Shown in pieces: positions 1-9,211 of a DNA stretch of 60,456 bases. The first letter of the stretch is position 1. Each line of letters opens with the position of its first letter. The notes under the pieces were generated by a model. That model was not told the DNA's origin, made no database searches, and worked only from the letters and a program-made list of their open reading frames with translations. This DNA is from Polyangiaceae bacterium (lineage in GTDB: Bacteria > Myxococcota_A > Polyangia > Polyangiales > Polyangiaceae): positions 1-60,456 of the forward strand of contig JAQSWN010000006.1 of the NCBI GenBank assembly GCA_029266615.1. The letters run 5' to 3'. Made by a program: the position numbers and the translations under genes.

Positions 1-256
1 CGGCGGCTTCGTTCTTGCCTGGAGGCTCCGAAGCGACGTTCACCTCGGCCCGCAGATCCGCGGCGGCGCGCGCGAGCGCCACCGCGCGCAAGTCGTCGCC
101 CGACGACTCCGCGTTCTCGGCGGCGCGCTGAATCCAGCGCACCGACTCCAAGCTTTGGCCTTTCGACCACAACGCGCGCGCGGTTTCGAGCGCCATGGCG
201 ACCTCTGCAGGATCGCTCGCCTCGGCGCGAGGTAGGTTCGTAGATAGGTCCGCCAT
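1..256 (-). CDS. N-terminal part of an unknown protein (cut by window edge)
   Basis: The reading frame opens with ATG at 256 and runs off the left edge of the window, so only about 85 N-terminal residues are visible. They form an Ala/Glu/Arg-rich helical stretch (motifs ALETARALW and SVRWIQRAAENA, then ALARAAADLRAE) that resembles the TPR-like N-termini common on large Polyangia proteins. There is no signal peptide. It lies upstream of nothing else on this strand, and the POT transporter gene ends 48 bp before its start. The function cannot be assigned from this fragment. Confidence 0.6.
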   Translation of the reverse strand, partial: MADLSTNLPRAEASDPAEVAMALETARALWSKGQSLESVRWIQRAAENAESSGDDLRAVALARAAADLRAEVNVASEPPGKNEAA

Positions 257-304
257 CGGGGGGCCGGATTGTGAACGGCCCCCGCCCCGCTTCCAAGCGA
301 GTTT

Positions 305-1777
<1,473 letters not shown>

Positions 1778-1817
1778 CACGGAGCGTGGGCCCGCGGAAG
1801 CCGGAACCAGGCTCCGC

Positions 1818-2954
1818 TCAAGCGGAGGTTTCCGGATTCGGCTCGACCGGGCGCCGCACGCCCCCTCGCGCCAGATGATCCGTGAGCGAAGCGATACGCG
1901 ACACGTCCTCCAGCCCGATGACGCCCAGCACGGCGTCCTCACTCCGAACGATGACGGGGGCTCCGCCCTTTTCCTGCAGCAAACGTCGCACTTCCGAGAG
2001 GGGAAGGTCGGGCGGCACGCTCACCGCGGCTCGCCGCGTGATCCCGGCGATCGGCGCCTGCACGCCGATTCGACCCGCGAAGGCGATCAGGTCGTCCCGT
2101 GAAAGCGTGCCGATCGGCTCCGCGCCATGGGTCACCAAGAAGTGCGCCTGAGCCGAGCGTAGCGTCTGGTCGATGGCGAGTCCCACGCTGTCCCCCGGGG
2201 CGAAGGTGGTCGCATGCGGATCGCATACTTCTCCTGCGCGTAGCTCCGCCAAGAGCACGTTGGTCCGGGTGGTCGCGCGCTCTTGGGCCGCACCCATGAA
2301 CACCAGGAGCGCCAGAATGAGGAGCAAAGGGTTGTACTGGAACCCGTAGATGGCGAGCCCCACCGCCAGGAGCTGAGCCAGCCCCGCCGCGATGTTGGTC
2401 GCGCGGACCTGGCCGAATACGAAGGCCAGCGAGGCGCGCAGCACGCGACCGCCGTCCATCGGCAGCGCGGGGAGCATGTTGAAGACGGCCAGCATGACGT
2501 TGCCATAGAGCAACACCACGAGCACGCTCTCCACGCTGGGCGCGGCGATGGCGCGAGTCTGGATCGCGTTCCAGTCCAGCGCGGGCACCCGTCCTCCGAG
2601 CGCCGCGAACGCCGCCAGCGCGAGCACGACGTTGACCAGCGGACCCGAAAGCGCGATGCACAGCTCGTGCAGCGGCTTCTTGGGCTCCGAGAGCAGTCGG
2701 GCGACCCCTCCAATCGGTAACAGCACGATCTCTCGCACGGCGACGCCGAAGCGCTGAGCAACGAGCGCATGGCCCAGCTCGTGAAGCACCACGCACGCGA
2801 AGAGGCTGAGCACGAGCAGGATGCCGAAGACGGCCCCCCGAGCGCCCGCTTTCTCACCCAGGTGGCTAGCGAAGGCTGCCACCAGCAACGCAAACGTGAA
2901 GTGCACTCGAATGGCGATGCCCGAGACGCTGCCGAGCCGAAGGGACCAACTCAC
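1818..2954 (-). CDS. Site-2 protease family protein (M50) with C-terminal CBS pair
   Basis: This is a 378-residue intramembrane zinc metalloprotease of the M50 family. The zinc-binding HELGH motif is at residues 58-62, and the third ligand region NMLPALPMDGGR lies at 159-170 (Asp167), both within a membrane core of five or six hydrophobic segments. Residues about 235-365 look like two CBS domains, the arrangement seen in the SpoIVFB-like subgroup with adenine-nucleotide sensing. Such enzymes cut membrane-bound regulators, but no substrate gene is adjacent. The start is GTG at 2954, which begins at the conserved SWSLRLGSVSGI segment; no good ribosome binding site is visible. Confidence 0.9.
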   Translation of the reverse strand: MSWSLRLGSVSGIAIRVHFTFALLVAAFASHLGEKAGARGAVFGILLVLSLFACVVLHELGHALVAQRFGVAVREIVLLPIGGVARLLSEPKKPLHELCIALSGPLVNVVLALAAFAALGGRVPALDWNAIQTRAIAAPSVESVLVVLLYGNVMLAVFNMLPALPMDGGRVLRASLAFVFGQVRATNIAAGLAQLLAVGLAIYGFQYNPLLLILALLVFMGAAQERATTRTNVLLAELRAGEVCDPHATTFAPGDSVGLAIDQTLRSAQAHFLVTHGAEPIGTLSRDDLIAFAGRIGVQAPIAGITRRAAVSVPPDLPLSEVRRLLQEKGGAPVIVRSEDAVLGVIGLEDVSRIASLTDHLARGGVRRPVEPNPETSA

Positions 2955-3307
2955 TCGCCAATCATAGGCCCGGTCGCTGGGACTCGCCCGCCGGTACGCT
3001 TGTGTAACGAGACGTCAGATTCTCGGTGACGAGATCGTTTCGGCTCCGCAGCATATATTTCACAATTGAAATGCGCTCCGGTCCGCAGGGTGCGTAAGCG
3101 CTCAATTCGTTAGTGTGGAAGTGCTGGCACACTCCGTGCACCTACTGGTGACCGCAGACGGCGCCCTTGGTGCCCCCCCCCTCCGCCTCGGTCGCCGTCT
3201 CCCTAATCTTCCCAACGGCTCGGAGCGCTCCCCTCGCTCTGGGCCGTTGCCCTTTTTGTGGCCGCCGCAGCGGCAGCGTCAGCTGGATCCCACGGTAGCC
3301 TACGAAC
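2955..3307. other. Divergent intergenic region, no gene seen
   Basis: This 353-bp gap separates the minus-strand protease from the plus-strand hydrolase, so it should hold promoters for both. It has an AT-richer core around 3010-3115 and then C/G-rich sequence. I see no tRNA, no credible small ORF and no clear hairpin with a T-tract. Confidence 0.5.
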
Positions 3308-3907
3308 GTGCCCTACCGATTCCTCCTGGCGCACGGAGCCGGCGCCTCGTCCTCTTCGGGTTGGATGCAGCGCTACGCTGAGCTGCTCACCGGCGTGGGC
3401 CGCGTCCGGTCCTTCGATTACCCGTACATGCAGCGACCGGCACGCAAGGCCCCGGACAAGCTGGACGCTCTGATAGCCGCGCACCGCGAGGAGCTCACGC
3501 GGCTCCGCGCCGAAAGTGAAGCCTCCGACCGGCTGCTCCTTGCCGGCAAGAGCATGGGCGGCCGAGTAGGTTGCCACCTTGCGCTCGAAGCGCCCGTGAG
3601 CGGCTGCATTTGCTTCGGCTATCCGCTGCGAGGCCAGAACGGCAAGCTGCGCGACCAAGTGCTGCTGGACTTGCGCGTGCCCGTGCTCTTCATTCAAGGA
3701 ACACGCGACGCATTGTGCGACCTTCAGGAGTTGGAAGCAGTGCGCGGCCGCATGACGACGCGGAGCGAGCTCTACGTCGTGGAGAGCGGCGATCACTCAC
3801 TCGAGGCGACGAAGACCAGCCTCAAGGCGCGCGGCGTGACGCAGGCGCAAGTGGAGCAAGAGATCCTGAACGCGGTGCGGCGGTTCTGCGCGTCGCTCGT
3901 AGCGTGA
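3308..3907 (+). CDS. Small alpha/beta hydrolase (KANL3/Tex30-like)
   Basis: This is a 199-residue cytoplasmic alpha/beta-hydrolase-fold protein. It has an N-terminal LLAHGAGA oxyanion-type loop (residues 6-13), a nucleophile elbow GKSMGGR with Ser82, an acid candidate Asp134 in the QGTRDAL segment, and His163 in SGDHSLE, giving a full catalytic triad. This arrangement matches the compact KANL3/Tex30-like hydrolases often annotated as dienelactone-hydrolase-like. The start is GTG at 3308, directly before the conserved first strand. It appears to be monocistronic. The substrate is unknown. Confidence 0.88.
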   Translation: MPYRFLLAHGAGASSSSGWMQRYAELLTGVGRVRSFDYPYMQRPARKAPDKLDALIAAHREELTRLRAESEASDRLLLAGKSMGGRVGCHLALEAPVSGCICFGYPLRGQNGKLRDQVLLDLRVPVLFIQGTRDALCDLQELEAVRGRMTTRSELYVVESGDHSLEATKTSLKARGVTQAQVEQEILNAVRRFCASLVA

Positions 3908-4001
3908 GTAACGGCGTCGACAGCAGCATCTTGTGAGTGTCCCTGAATTGAATTGCGCACGGGCCCGTCAACGCCGAGCCCGCAGCATCAGAGACCACTC
4001 C

Positions 4002-5228
4002 CTAGTCGGGCGTCCCGCCGGCTCCGCTGGGCCCCGCGCCACCTTCGCCGGCCGCGCCGCCTTCTGCGCCGGCCCCCCCGCCCGCCGCGCCGCCTTCTCC
4101 GCCAACGCCCATGCTCGGCTGGGGCATGGTGACGAAAGGTGAAAGCCCTTCGCGATCGTCCTTGAGCGCTTGGATGAGGGTCGAGAGGTTCTGCGCGGTG
4201 GGCTTGTAGGCCTCCACCGGGTTGGCGAGCGACCATTGGTACGCCAGCAACTGCGTGGAAGCGTCGAAGAACCGCCAGGATTCGCAGACCGTGAATGCAT
4301 GGAAAGTCATCCCGTTGCGGTCCACGCTGGGGCAAGCACGCACGACGTCGAACAAGGACTCGAGCGCCATGATGTCCTGGTTCAGCTGATTCTGGACCTC
4401 GGGGGTGCCAACGGCAATCTCCTCCACCATGTCCAGGTTTCCCAGCGCTAGCTCGCGCTTGCCGGTCTCACACGTGGCGACGCCGCCCGCGGACCGGTCG
4501 TCCGCGAGGTAGTAGATGGCCGCGATGCGTTCGGGCTCGGCGGTCGCGGCCGTGATGGACACGATGGCATTGTTCACGTCCACGATGGCGGGCGAGCCGT
4601 CGAAAATGCGCACGACCCACGCCTCTTCTTTGAGCGTGATACGCACCGGGTTCATGTGCTGCGAGCTCGGGTGCTCCACGAGGCGGAGCGCCCAGGGGTT
4701 GGGCCAGGTCGCGCGCGTGACCTGAAAGCGCTTCACCAGCTCTTGCAAGAGCGGCCGACGAAGCTCGCTCGCGGTGCTCTGCAGCTGGACGAGCAGGCTG
4801 GTGAGGGTGGACGTTTTCGGCGGGACCGCGGGCACAGGTAGAAGGGTGCCGGTCGCTTTCAACGCTTCGACCTCTTCGTCCGTCAGTTGCGCGTAGAGGA
4901 CGCGGCGCGCCGGCAGCTGATTGCTGATCGCTTGTTTGGAGAACGCAGGCGCCGCAACCGGACGATCCAGCGAGCACTCGCCCGCGCTGGGAGCCGCCCC
5001 CATGGCGCCGGTGCTGAAGGAGCCGGCGGCGCCAGCGAACGTTCCCCCGAATGAGCCCGCGGCGCTCGACCCGTCGACGATGGGCCGATCCGGATCGTAC
5101 GTGTAGTCGGGCCGTTCGCAGCCCGACGCGAGAGCCGCGACGCCGATGAGGCCCCAATGCCGCCAGCGCCAAGCCCGCCGGCTGTTTGTTCCTCGCGCTA
5201 CGGACCCGCCCTGCGACGCCTTCTCCAT
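4002..5228 (-). CDS. Unknown lipoprotein with Gly/Ala-rich tail
   Basis: This is a predicted lipoprotein of 408 residues. A Trp/Arg-rich n-region is followed by a hydrophobic stretch ending LASGC (Cys37). A Gly/Ser/Ala linker follows, then a globular region of about 280 residues that I do not recognise. The C-terminus is a Gly/Glu/Ala repeat tail of about 35 residues. I prefer ATG at 5228, which has GGGAG immediately upstream, but the frame extends to GTG at 5279. That GTG follows directly on the upstream GAF gene's stop (TGAGTG), so translational coupling from it is an alternative. It is the last gene of a same-strand series starting near 8.3 kb. Confidence 0.8.
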   Translation of the reverse strand: MEKASQGGSVARGTNSRRAWRWRHWGLIGVAALASGCERPDYTYDPDRPIVDGSSAAGSFGGTFAGAAGSFSTGAMGAAPSAGECSLDRPVAAPAFSKQAISNQLPARRVLYAQLTDEEVEALKATGTLLPVPAVPPKTSTLTSLLVQLQSTASELRRPLLQELVKRFQVTRATWPNPWALRLVEHPSSQHMNPVRITLKEEAWVVRIFDGSPAIVDVNNAIVSITAATAEPERIAAIYYLADDRSAGGVATCETGKRELALGNLDMVEEIAVGTPEVQNQLNQDIMALESLFDVVRACPSVDRNGMTFHAFTVCESWRFFDASTQLLAYQWSLANPVEAYKPTAQNLSTLIQALKDDREGLSPFVTMPQPSMGVGGEGGAAGGGAGAEGGAAGEGGAGPSGAGGTPD

Positions 5229-5279
5229 GCTCCCAGACGGAACGTAGCAGACCTCGCCGCCGGCCGCACCGGCCCCCAC

Positions 5280-5975
5280 TCACCCGATGCGGCGCGCGAC
5301 CTCGGCCGCGAATGCGGCGAGGTCGTCCGCGTCGTCGGCCCGGAAAACGTGGCCGGTTCTGCCCAGCTCCAGCATTGCCAGCAGCCGGCCTTGGCAGGAA
5401 ACAGGCACCATGAGCACGCTGGCGAGCGGCGCGTCGTGCTGCAGCCGCTCGGCGACGAGGCGCTCCAGGAGGCCGTGGCGAGGGCTGCCGCAAAACCTCT
5501 TGCCGCGCAGCGCTAGGAGGTAGCTCGGATCCGACTCGGCGAGCACGTCTCCCAAGCGCACCGCAGGCACGCCGAACACGGCCGAGGTAACGGGCAGGCT
5601 CAAGGGCGCGCGGTAGCGGTGCAAGAGCCCCGCGTTGGCGTCCAAGGCGAGCGCCGCGAGCTGGAGCGCCGCAGTGAGCAGCTCCCCCACGTCCGAGGTC
5701 GCAGGGAGGTGCTGCGCGGCTTCGCGCAGCCCAAGGGGCGCGCCGTCTCGCGCGAGGCGGCGCTTGAGGCTGACGATCTCGCGGATGCCGTCGAGCGGAC
5801 GCCACGCGCCCCAACGGACCTCACGCACGTGGCAGTGGTCCGGGATGCGACCACCGAGGAAGCCGCGCAGCAGCAGCTCGGTGTGCACGGGGCCGACGGT
5901 CGTGGTGCCGTTGGTCACGAGCCAGCGCGGCGATGAGTCCGAAGTGAGGCCGGAGGCGAGCGACGAAGCAAGCAT
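5280..5975 (-). CDS. GYF_2-like / GAF domain protein
   Basis: This is a 231-residue soluble protein. Residues about 17-67 resemble the GYF_2 domain: WLVTNG, then VGPV, then RGFLGGRIP and a Trp-rich end. Residues about 90-231 look like a GAF domain of the kind that senses small ligands or redox state, including the VLMVPVSCQGRLLAMLELGR core. No kinase or cyclase output domain is attached, so it is probably a stand-alone sensor or protein-binding module. ATG at 5975 is supported by AAGGA eight bases upstream; the longer frame lacks this. It lies between the RNA methyltransferase and a lipoprotein gene, which may be co-transcribed. Confidence 0.82.
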   Translation of the reverse strand: MLASSLASGLTSDSSPRWLVTNGTTTVGPVHTELLLRGFLGGRIPDHCHVREVRWGAWRPLDGIREIVSLKRRLARDGAPLGLREAAQHLPATSDVGELLTAALQLAALALDANAGLLHRYRAPLSLPVTSAVFGVPAVRLGDVLAESDPSYLLALRGKRFCGSPRHGLLERLVAERLQHDAPLASVLMVPVSCQGRLLAMLELGRTGHVFRADDADDLAAFAAEVARRIG

Positions 5976-6072
5976 GAGCGAAGTCCTTAACAGAAGGCGC
6001 GGGGCACAATGCGCGCCGGGATGTGAATTTTCCCGGGCGGCACCGCCGCGGGCCAAGCTTTTGGCGAATTCG

Positions 6073-7338
6073 TCAGCCTGCTTGTAGCCACACGAGTGTT
6101 TCGAAATGATGTGTGCGCGGGAACATATCGAAGCCTTGCACGCTGACGATACGCATTCCGGCTGTAATAAGCGGCTTCAAATCGCGTGACAGTGTCACCG
6201 GATCGCACGCCACGTAGGCGACGGCGCGAGGCGCGAGGCCGGAGATGCCGGACACCACTTCGGGCGCGCCCTCGCGCGGAGGATCCAGCACCACGAGATC
6301 GAATTGCTTGCCCTCGCGCACCAGATCCGTCAGCGCGCGTGCGGCGTCGGCCGTGCGAGTCCGCAGGGAAGTGACATTCTGGGCGGCAGCGGCGCGCTGC
6401 GCGGCGAGGACCGCGCTGGGCGTGCGCTCTACCATCACTCCGCTGAGCCCTGCACGCGCGAGCGGGATCGCGAAGTTGCCGACGCCGGCGAACAGATCGC
6501 AGAAGCTCCGGAGGCCGCGCGCGGCCGCGCCCGCGACCACCGCCGCTACGAGCTCCTGATTGACGGCCACGTTGATCTGCGAAAATGCGTCCGCGGGGAT
6601 CTCGACGAAGGCGCTCTCGCCCACCGCGCGACGCTCGCTCAGCTGCTCGGCTTCGCGCGCCGTGGCCGCCACTTTCATGTCCTTCGCGAGCGCGCGCAAG
6701 AACGGCTCCGCCGCGATTGGCTTGATGCCGTCTCTCGGGACGAAACGCGCGATCACGCCCTGCTCGGTAGCGCGGAGCTCCACGTCCGTGAAGCCGCCGA
6801 GAGCTTCCGGATAGCGACGTGCGAGGCGGCGGATGGCGCTCAGCGCCTGATTGAGGCTGGGGTCGGCCACCGCGCACCTCGGCACTTCCACGAGCTGGTG
6901 GCTGCCCCGAGCGAAGAAGCCGAGCTTGCCGCCTTTGCCGACATGAAAACGAACGCGCGAGCGGTAGCCAACGCTGTCGCCTGCGGTCGTGAGCGGCGCA
7001 GGCTCCGCCGCAACGCCGCCGACGCGCTCAAGCGCGTCGCGGAGCATGAGCTGCTTCTGCGCCAGCTCCTCGGCGCGCGAAACGTGCATGACGTCGCACC
7101 CGCCGCACGTGGAAGCGACGGGGCACTCCGGGACGACACGCTCGGGGCCGGCCGCGAGCAGCTCGCGCTCGCTGACCAACCACGCGCCGCGCGCTTTATC
7201 CAGGCGGTTGATGCGAATGACGTCGCCGGGCGCTGCGCCGCGCACGAACACCGCGCGACCGTCGGGCAAGCGCAAGAAGCCGTCGCCCCCGGGCACCAGC
7301 TTCTCGACCGTGACTTCCAGCCCTTCACCATCCGTCAC
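6073..7338 (-). CDS. TrmA/RlmD-type class I SAM-dependent RNA (uracil-5-)-methyltransferase
   Basis: This 421-residue protein would methylate C5 of a uridine in rRNA or tRNA using S-adenosylmethionine. An N-terminal TRAM-like domain (1-60) binds RNA. Cys72, Cys78, Cys81 and Cys155 fit the [4Fe-4S] pattern of the RlmD/RumA subgroup. FSQIN (251-255) and DLFAGVGNFAIP (280-291) form the SAM site. LDPPREG (350-356) and ACDPVTLSRD carry the catalytic Cys377; the last motif reads ACDP where SCNP is usual. The GTG start at 7338 overlaps the upstream VOC stop by four bases, so the two are probably translationally coupled. The exact target base cannot be told from sequence. Confidence 0.92.
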   Translation of the reverse strand: MTDGEGLEVTVEKLVPGGDGFLRLPDGRAVFVRGAAPGDVIRINRLDKARGAWLVSERELLAAGPERVVPECPVASTCGGCDVMHVSRAEELAQKQLMLRDALERVGGVAAEPAPLTTAGDSVGYRSRVRFHVGKGGKLGFFARGSHQLVEVPRCAVADPSLNQALSAIRRLARRYPEALGGFTDVELRATEQGVIARFVPRDGIKPIAAEPFLRALAKDMKVAATAREAEQLSERRAVGESAFVEIPADAFSQINVAVNQELVAAVVAGAAARGLRSFCDLFAGVGNFAIPLARAGLSGVMVERTPSAVLAAQRAAAAQNVTSLRTRTADAARALTDLVREGKQFDLVVLDPPREGAPEVVSGISGLAPRAVAYVACDPVTLSRDLKPLITAGMRIVSVQGFDMFPRTHHFETLVWLQAG

Positions 7339-7715
7339 TTTGCCACCTCGTACTCGCTGACAGCGATTCGATTACCGTCGGGGTCACGCAGGTACGAGGT
7401 GTACGCAGAGCGGGACTCGACCGCCGCCCCGAGCCGCGAAGCGCGCTCCTCGAACGCCTTGCGGTCCGAGCTGTCGGCGCGAAAAGCGAGCAAGAACGCG
7501 CCGAGCCCAACTCCTTCCACCCGCGGACGCTCGGCGCTCTGCTCTGCGCGCTCGATCATGAGCCACACCCCTGCGAGGTCCAGCCACACCGAGCGCAAGG
7601 CGCCACGCTCGTCCAGGTGGCGCTTGCGCTCCTCGACCTGAAGTAGGTCGCAGTAGAAGCCGGCCAGCGCCGCCACGTCGCGCGTGCCGAGCGCGACGTG
7701 GTGCACGCTCGGCAT
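7335..7715 (-). CDS. VOC (glyoxalase/bleomycin-resistance fold) protein
   Basis: This is a 126-residue single-domain vicinal-oxygen-chelate protein. It starts with the SVHHVALGTRDVAALAGFYCDLL signature of the first beta-alpha-beta module and ends with a TSYLRDPDGNRIAVSEY second module, where the DPDGN turn and final Glu are typical metal-ligand positions. ATG at 7715 overlaps the upstream fatty acid hydroxylase stop (TGATG); a GTG three bases earlier is the alternative. It is sandwiched with overlaps between a hydroxylase and an RNA methyltransferase, so it is part of one operon. The substrate is unknown. Confidence 0.88.
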   Translation of the reverse strand: MPSVHHVALGTRDVAALAGFYCDLLQVEERKRHLDERGALRSVWLDLAGVWLMIERAEQSAERPRVEGVGLGAFLLAFRADSSDRKAFEERASRLGAAVESRSAYTSYLRDPDGNRIAVSEYEVAK

Positions 7716-8335
7716 CACTTCGCGTTACCGCGCGAGCCGGTCGTCCCGAACACTTTGTCCCACACCAGGTTCGACACGCCGAAGCGGTCGTCGTGATCCC
7801 GGAAGTGGTGCAGCATGTGGTTCTTCTTCAGCCTCAGGCCGTACGCCGACTTCGGGTTGTAGTGGTGGATGTAATAGTGGGTGATGTCGTAGAACATGTA
7901 CCCAATCACGTACCCACAGTGGACGCCCCAGAAGAGGCGCGGCCCGAGCGTGTAGTAAAACAGCGCGCCGAAGATGAAATAGAGCGAGATGCTCACCGCG
8001 GGCGGCATCACCAGGCGGTATTTGTCCTTGGGCCACTTATGGTGCACGCCGTGCACCAAGAAGTGCAGGCGCTCCCCCCACTTGCCTGGCGGTTGCCAGT
8101 GGAAGAAGGTGCGGTGCAGCCAGTACTCGGACAGGGTCCAAAACGCGAAGCCGGCCGCGGTCAGCCCTAGCATCGCGAGCACGCCGAGGTCCGCGTAGTG
8201 CAGGCCGCCCCAGAACAGGAAAGCGGCGCCTGGTACGAAGAGGATGGGAACGATGGTCCAAGGGGTGCGGGAGAAGAGATCGATGAAATCGTTCTCGAAC
8301 ATCCGCGGGGATTCGGGGGTAGCCCTCATCAACAT
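7715..8335 (-). CDS. Sterol desaturase / fatty acid hydroxylase family membrane enzyme
   Basis: This is a 206-residue integral membrane di-iron enzyme. The histidine clusters of the FA_hydroxylase family are all present: HRTFFH, HGVHH, HYYIHH and HMLHHF, set between three or four hydrophobic segments. Relatives hydroxylate fatty acids at C2 in sphingolipids; sphingolipid-like lipids are known in myxobacteria, so that role is plausible here but inferred. It heads a three-gene unit with the VOC and RNA methyltransferase genes, joined by stop-start overlaps. The start is uncertain: ATG at 8335 and ATG at 8302 (before FENDFID) are both possible and neither has a strong ribosome binding site. Confidence 0.9.
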   Translation of the reverse strand: MLMRATPESPRMFENDFIDLFSRTPWTIVPILFVPGAAFLFWGGLHYADLGVLAMLGLTAAGFAFWTLSEYWLHRTFFHWQPPGKWGERLHFLVHGVHHKWPKDKYRLVMPPAVSISLYFIFGALFYYTLGPRLFWGVHCGYVIGYMFYDITHYYIHHYNPKSAYGLRLKKNHMLHHFRDHDDRFGVSNLVWDKVFGTTGSRGNAK

Positions 8336-8716
8336 TTACGAGCTCGGCCTTCCGGGTTTCGGGACCTGACCATAGAAACCGATCGGCGCTTCCGCAAGGT
8401 TGGGCGCGACGATTGCGCCGCCTGCCCAGCTTTTGGGATATTTCAACGCGAGCGGAAAATCGCTACTCGCGGCAAAACTCCTGCGATCTCGCTGTCATGG
8501 TAGTTCCTCTGAGTGTGGACGCGTTGCCACGTGGCATTGAAACGGTTCCGACGGGCAGAGGCCGCGCGACCGGGAATTTCGTGAACCACCCCGCAGGTTT
8601 ACGCATTGACTCGCGCCGCCAAGGCATGCGGGGGCCAAGGCGTCCAACCCAGGAACAGAACCTGCACTGATGGGTTGGAACGACTGACACACCCGTCAGA
8701 GTGAGAGAAAGAGTCG
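8336..8716. other. Divergent intergenic region, no gene seen
   Basis: This 381-bp gap lies between a minus-strand and a plus-strand gene and should contain both promoters. Small frames at 8413-8692 on either strand are not convincing: there is no ribosome binding site, they are Arg-rich, and they show no family resemblance. A purine-rich stretch at 8701-8712 serves as the ribosome binding site of the next gene. Confidence 0.45.
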
Positions 8717-9073
8717 ATGTCTCACATGGCCCGCAAGAGTCCTCCTCCTCACGACCTCGTCCCGCCCCGCGACGACGAAGCGTCGACCGTTCGCTCGCGC
8801 GACGGAGAGGCGGGCACGCGCCCCCGCCAAGAGTCCTCGTCCGAGCTGAAGGCGAGCGCTTCCCCTCGGCGCAGCCACTCGAGCACGCGGCCCGCGCAGG
8901 GCTCCCTCGACGACCGGCTCGCGAAGAAGATGCAGGTCGCAGGTGAGCTGATGAAAGACCTACCGCCCACGGACGCGCGCGTGCGCCTCCTGTACGTCGC
9001 GATCATGCGCCGGGACGAAGCCTTGCTCGACGGCCTCCTCGCAGAGCTGAACAAGGTACCGCCTTCCCGCTGA
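8717..9073 (+). CDS. Small charged protein of unknown function
   Basis: This is a 118-residue hydrophilic protein without signal peptide or membrane segment. Residues 1-60 are low complexity (Pro, Ser, Arg, Asp), probably disordered. Residues 61-118 are a predicted helical pair with LDDRLAKKM and ARVRLLYVAIMRRDEALLDGLLAEL. I do not recognise the family. The ATG at 8717 has a purine-rich GAGAGAAAGAG sequence at a good distance. It stands alone between two intergenic regions. Confidence 0.7.
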   Translation: MSHMARKSPPPHDLVPPRDDEASTVRSRDGEAGTRPRQESSSELKASASPRRSHSSTRPAQGSLDDRLAKKMQVAGELMKDLPPTDARVRLLYVAIMRRDEALLDGLLAELNKVPPSR

Positions 9074-9135
9074 ACGCCCAAGTACGTTCCGGTCACACGC
9101 CGGACACATGTCGCCCAACTTTTGCAGTGGTTTTC

Positions 9136-9162
9136 CACAGCGCAGCTGTCGGGCGCTGTGGG
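9136..9162 (+). repeat. Hairpin upstream of exported-protein gene
   Basis: A perfect 9-bp inverted repeat (CCACAGCGC at 9136-9144, GCGCTGTGG at 9154-9162) with a 9-base loop lies about 50 bp before the next start codon. It has no T-tract on either strand. It may be an operator or a leader structure, or chance in GC-rich DNA. Confidence 0.35.
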
Positions 9163-9211
9163 GATCATGAAGCTCTAAAGCCACCTGAACTACGCGCCGT
9201 TCAGAGCGAGC

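Noticed and set aside
4468..5814. Long minus-strand frame (448 codons) overlapping the lipoprotein and GAF genes in another frame
   Set aside because: Arg/Ala-rich shadow with no motifs. The two called genes explain the region with better start sites.
9136..9162. Hairpin considered as terminator of the small gene at 8717
   Set aside because: It has no T-tract and is 60 bases past the stop. I kept it only as an inverted repeat.
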